From assembly GCA_052033505.1 (NCBI GenBank), contig JBPOJN010000072.1:1-29750 (forward strand): 29,750 nucleotides of DNA, given 5' to 3'. The DNA is from JBPOJN01 sp052033505. Lineage in GTDB: Bacteria; UBA10199; JACPAL01; GCA-016699445. The translations under genes were made by a program, and so were the position numbers. Below are positions 27,202 to 29,750 of this stretch, piece by piece. Every line of letters begins with the position of its first letter. Within the stretch, counting starts at the first letter, position 1. A model generated the notes under the pieces. The model was given only the letters and a program-made list of their open reading frames with translations, was not told the DNA's origin and did no database searches.

Positions 27202-27606
27202 CTACCATTCACATCCATACGCGGTCGTCATGACGTCTTTGGCGATCGTGAGCGCGTTGCCGCAGGCGATGGCCAGATTTTGTTTTCCGATCGAATCTTT
27301 GGCGGTCTCAATCCAATTCTGTTTTTGTTGTTCAAAGCCGGATTTTATCGTCGCCCGGGCGTCTTCCGTCATCTTTTCATTAATGCACTTTTCGTACTTC
27401 TGGATGTAGAGGTCGCATTCCGGCACGCCGGTGATTGACGCTGCGTTGACCGGAGACGTGACCGTTTCGGTCTTGGTCTCGGCCACGGTTGACGTGGTTG
27501 TAGTGGTGTTTGCTGCTGGCGCGGGGCTTTCAGGTGCTCGGTTGTCGCAAGCCGAAAGTCCGGAGATTGCCAGCAGGACAGTTACAATAAAGGGGATACG
27601 TTTCAT
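27202..27606 (-). CDS. Small Cys-containing lipoprotein of unknown function
   Basis: This 134-aa predicted lipoprotein has a signal peptide ending in the lipobox LSAC (Cys20), then a Pro/Ala/Thr-rich linker to about residue 58. The helical C-terminal domain contains four Cys: ECDLYIQKYEKC, CGNALTIAKDV and YGCEW. The spacing suggests two disulfides clamping a helical hairpin, which fits a periplasmic or outer-membrane location. I have seen similar GVPECDxYxxKYExC domains in proteobacterial hypothetical proteins but know no function. AAGGAG lies seven bases before the ATG. The stop is TAG. It is probably an independent gene; its neighbour upstream ends 48 bases away. Confidence 0.87.
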   Translation of the reverse strand: MKRIPFIVTVLLAISGLSACDNRAPESPAPAANTTTTTSTVAETKTETVTSPVNAASITGVPECDLYIQKYEKCINEKMTEDARATIKSGFEQQKQNWIETAKDSIGKQNLAIACGNALTIAKDVMTTAYGCEW

Positions 27607-27654
27607 TATGGATTCTCCTTTTGGCTTAATATTGTTTAATTTAAAATCGGATTC

Positions 27655-28617
27655 TTAGCTGCGAAACGCTATCTTCGTATTGCCTATCAAAATTTCTTCG
27701 TTCGGCTGAAGGACGTGCTCGGTCACGCGTTGATCGCCGATGAAAGTTCCGTTCGAGGAATTCAAATCGAGAAGGACGTAGTGGCCGTTGGCGAATTGGA
27801 TTTCGGCATGTTTGCGCGAGACCTTGGATTCTTTCAGGATGACGTCGTTCGAAGGCGAGCGACCGATGTGGATCGTGTGGTCCAGGGCCAGGGTTTGGAC
27901 GATTTTTTTGTTTTCACCACCTTCAAAGACGACGAGTTCAGCGGGTTTGCGCACGTCCGTCGTCGTGATCGGGTGTGAAAAGGATTCGGCGAGAGGTTTG
28001 CCCGAATGTGGGAGTCGTGCGAGCGTTTTCTCGTTGTCCTCGACGGGCTGGTGGGAATGCTCGGGTTCTTTCGCCAGATTTTGCAAGCGGATGCGGGCCG
28101 TATTTTCCGTAAACGATAAAGCCGGAGAGGGCTCACGAGTGGTTTTTTCCGAAACTTCCTCTTTTTCGAACAAGCCCTGAGTCCGATCCAGATTCTTGTT
28201 CAGAGAATCCAGAGCCTGTTCCAATCGCGCGATCTCGGCCTGTTCAGACGTAAGGATTTTCTGGTATTCCTCTTCGGTATACTCGCCCAAGGTTTTGCGC
28301 AGCGACGTTTCTTCGATCTTTTCCCGCCGGTTTTTGAGGTGCGTTTCGACGCGTGATTTTTTGTCCGTGATGATTTTTTCTTCGGCCTCCAGGCCTTTTT
28401 TAAGCAGGTTCAGCCGGTCTTTCGACGCGTTCATTTTCACGCCGTAATCGGCACGCACTTTTTGGTAGACTGCGTCGCTGACGGTGGCACGGCTCTGTTC
28501 CAGTTTGTCGAGACGTTCACGTAGAATTTGACGTTCGGATTTTATTTCTTCGGCTTCGCGCAGGAGTTCTTCTTTGGGGAGATGGGTAATCAAGTCTTCG
28601 GTCAGAATATCATTCAC
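27655..28617 (-). CDS. Coiled-coil protein with C-terminal FHA domain
   Basis: In this 320-aa protein, residues 1 to about 155 are strongly charged and helical (coiled coil). A Ser/Pro/Thr-containing linker follows to about residue 225. A forkhead-associated domain ends the protein, with IHIGRSPSNDVIL, KVSRKHAEI and LNSSNGTFIGDQRV, including the Arg, Ser and His residues that bind phosphothreonine. It should therefore dock on a phosphorylated partner. No kinase gene is visible in the window. No signal peptide or membrane segment is seen. AAGAGAAAG lies upstream of the ATG. Confidence 0.9.
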   Translation of the reverse strand: MNDILTEDLITHLPKEELLREAEEIKSERQILRERLDKLEQSRATVSDAVYQKVRADYGVKMNASKDRLNLLKKGLEAEEKIITDKKSRVETHLKNRREKIEETSLRKTLGEYTEEEYQKILTSEQAEIARLEQALDSLNKNLDRTQGLFEKEEVSEKTTREPSPALSFTENTARIRLQNLAKEPEHSHQPVEDNEKTLARLPHSGKPLAESFSHPITTTDVRKPAELVVFEGGENKKIVQTLALDHTIHIGRSPSNDVILKESKVSRKHAEIQFANGHYVLLDLNSSNGTFIGDQRVTEHVLQPNEEILIGNTKIAFRS

Positions 28618-28685
28618 AAAAAATCTTTCTCTTGGGGATGTGCTTGCTTAAGAGTGTGGAATTTTACTTGAGGGGGCTGTTTAAG

Positions 28686-29516
28686 TCAAACACCCAGCAC
28701 GAGACGCGCATCTTGCCGGCCTTGTTCGATGGCTTGCAAGATTTTTTTGCGGTCGGAGGTCAGGCGGCTGACTGGGAGTTTCGCGGTGGGCCGGATGATC
28801 GTCAATCGGCACGGAAGGGAGCCGTCTTCGATACGGGTGATTTCGTGGTTATAGATTTCATGGCGCCGCGCGAGGGTCAGGGCCAATTCCGGAAAACGAC
28901 GGCGGTAGAAAAAGGGAAGAGGGTTCAAGAAGGAACTTTTCTTGCGATAGCCTTCTGGACGCGTGAGCAGGACGGTGACGTCGTCGCAGCCTTCATCCAA
29001 GACTTTTTGGATGGGAATAGGCGCTGCGATGCCGCCGTCCATATAGAGGCGGCCGTTGACGTCCACGGGGCTACGGGAAGCGATCGGCAAGGCCGCCGAA
29101 GCTTTGAGTGCTGGTAAAATGTCATCCGCATGGTTGGTGAAGTAGACTTCTTTTCCCGTGCTGCAATCGGTCGAAGCCATGAAGAATTTCGTCGATGTTT
29201 CCCGCAAGGCTTTTAGGTCCAGAGGTTCGATTTTTCCGAAAACTTCGTCGATCAGATAGTCCAGGTCCATGGCCGCACGGGATGTGGCGATGCGAAAGGG
29301 GTTTAGAAAGCGTCCGTCGTGCAGAAAATCTGCCCAGATCCTAGGAAAAAGCCCGCCCTGGCCGCTGACCCAATAAGCCGCCGTACAAGCGCCGGCGGAC
29401 GAGGCGGCGACGACGTCGAAAGGCTTAATACCTGCTTCGGTCATGCCCATGAAGACGCCGCACGTGTGCGCGCCGCGCATTCCTCCGCCTTCGATAACAA
29501 GACCCCGTTTAGGCAT
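28686..29516 (-). CDS. Patatin-like phospholipase family protein
   Basis: This 276-aa Ser-Asp dyad hydrolase is of the bacterial YjjU/RssA-like patatin type. The oxyanion motif GGGMRGAHTCGV is near residues 9-20. The nucleophile motif reads AASSAGAC, so the first Gly of the usual GxSxG is Ala, while the Ser and final Gly remain. The catalytic Asp is in YMDGGIAAPIPI. I chose the ATG at 29514-29516 because GAGG lies about eight bases upstream and the family starts just before the Gly-rich loop. The start overlaps the upstream methyltransferase stop (TAATG), so the two are coupled. The substrate (phospholipid or other acyl ester) is unknown. Confidence 0.9.
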   Translation of the reverse strand: MPKRGLVIEGGGMRGAHTCGVFMGMTEAGIKPFDVVAASSAGACTAAYWVSGQGGLFPRIWADFLHDGRFLNPFRIATSRAAMDLDYLIDEVFGKIEPLDLKALRETSTKFFMASTDCSTGKEVYFTNHADDILPALKASAALPIASRSPVDVNGRLYMDGGIAAPIPIQKVLDEGCDDVTVLLTRPEGYRKKSSFLNPLPFFYRRRFPELALTLARRHEIYNHEITRIEDGSLPCRLTIIRPTAKLPVSRLTSDRKKILQAIEQGRQDARLVLGV

Positions 29517-29750
29517 TAGAGGACCCTCAAAAACCAGCATTGCAGATAATGAGACTCGGGAAAATTCAGAAGTGTCGGGTGATCGGCTCCGCTTCCGCGG
29601 CGTTCGAGGATTTGAATTTCCCTCCGCGTATCGCGGGCGGCCTCGCGTAAGGTTTCTTCGAACAAGGCCGGTGTGAAATTTTGCGAGCAAGACGCCGAAA
29701 TTAAGATGCCTCCGGGTTTCAGCAGTTTTATCGCGCGTAGGTTGATTTCT
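29516..29750 (-). CDS. RlmI-like class I SAM-dependent rRNA methyltransferase, C-terminal part (cut by the window end)
   Basis: Reading the minus strand from 29749 gives 77 residues and a TAA at 29518-29516. KLLKPGGILISASCSQNF resembles the catalytic-domain strand with the motif SCS, and ADHPTLLNFPESHYLQCWFLRVL resembles the end of 23S rRNA m5C methyltransferases of the RlmI/YccW family (aaDHPvl...PExxYLK). The N-terminal PUA and most of the Rossmann domain lie beyond the window. It overlaps the patatin ATG by one base. Confidence 0.8.
   Translation of the reverse strand, partial: EINLRAIKLLKPGGILISASCSQNFTPALFEETLREAARDTRREIQILERRGSGADHPTLLNFPESHYLQCWFLRVL

Overview
The window looks like a chromosomal, mostly housekeeping segment of a diderm (Gram-negative) bacterium of fairly high GC. 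The evidence is predicted signal peptides, a lipoprotein, one complete 16S-Ile-Ala-23S-5S rRNA operon, a 6S RNA locus beside zapA, and an rny-ymdB-tyrS string. This mixture is reminiscent of delta-proteobacteria-like lineages (Bdellovibrionota and relatives), but I cannot fix the taxon without a 16S search. TAG, TGA and TAA are all used as normal stops.

Layout. 1-750: tail of an unidentified gene, then greB on the minus strand. 750-5780: a tightly packed leucine/isovalerate catabolic operon of methylcrotonyl-CoA carboxylase beta subunit, methylglutaconyl-CoA hydratase, carboxylase alpha (biotin) subunit and HMG-CoA lyase. The alpha-subunit gene carries an in-frame TAG at a conserved ATP-grasp position and a palindromic repeat inside its reading frame. 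5817-8144: a pirin, a convergent alpha/beta hydrolase and an AT-richer orphan gene. 8196-12536: cysteine desulfurase, mnmA, rnc, era, zapA (tRNA thiolation, RNA processing, ribosome assembly, division). 12556-12735: a 6S RNA candidate followed by a second copy of the palindromic repeat. 12895-17582: 5-formyl-THF cyclo-ligase, RNase Y, YmdB-like phosphoesterase and tyrosyl-tRNA synthetase, interrupted by an antisense gene for a secreted protein with two Tudor-knot-like repeats. 17583-23297: rRNA operon with two promoters, boxA-like sites, processing stems and a strong terminator. 23380-29750: rhodanese (minus), hemB-polA (plus), a Cys-rich lipoprotein, an FHA protein, a patatin-like protein and the 3' end of an RlmI-like methyltransferase (all minus).

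How the genes work together. The four catabolic enzymes would convert 3-methylcrotonyl-CoA to acetyl-CoA and acetoacetate, if the biotin subunit is really made. The desulfurase probably feeds sulfur to MnmA. The rnc/era/rny/6S/rRNA neighbourhood is a concentration of RNA metabolism. No CRISPR array, insertion sequence, prophage or clear defence system was seen. The observations most worth checking are the nonsense codon in the carboxylase, the shared palindrome, the PolI lacking most of its proofreading domain, the secreted Tudor-knot protein, and several genes whose start codon coincides with the predicted transcription start.
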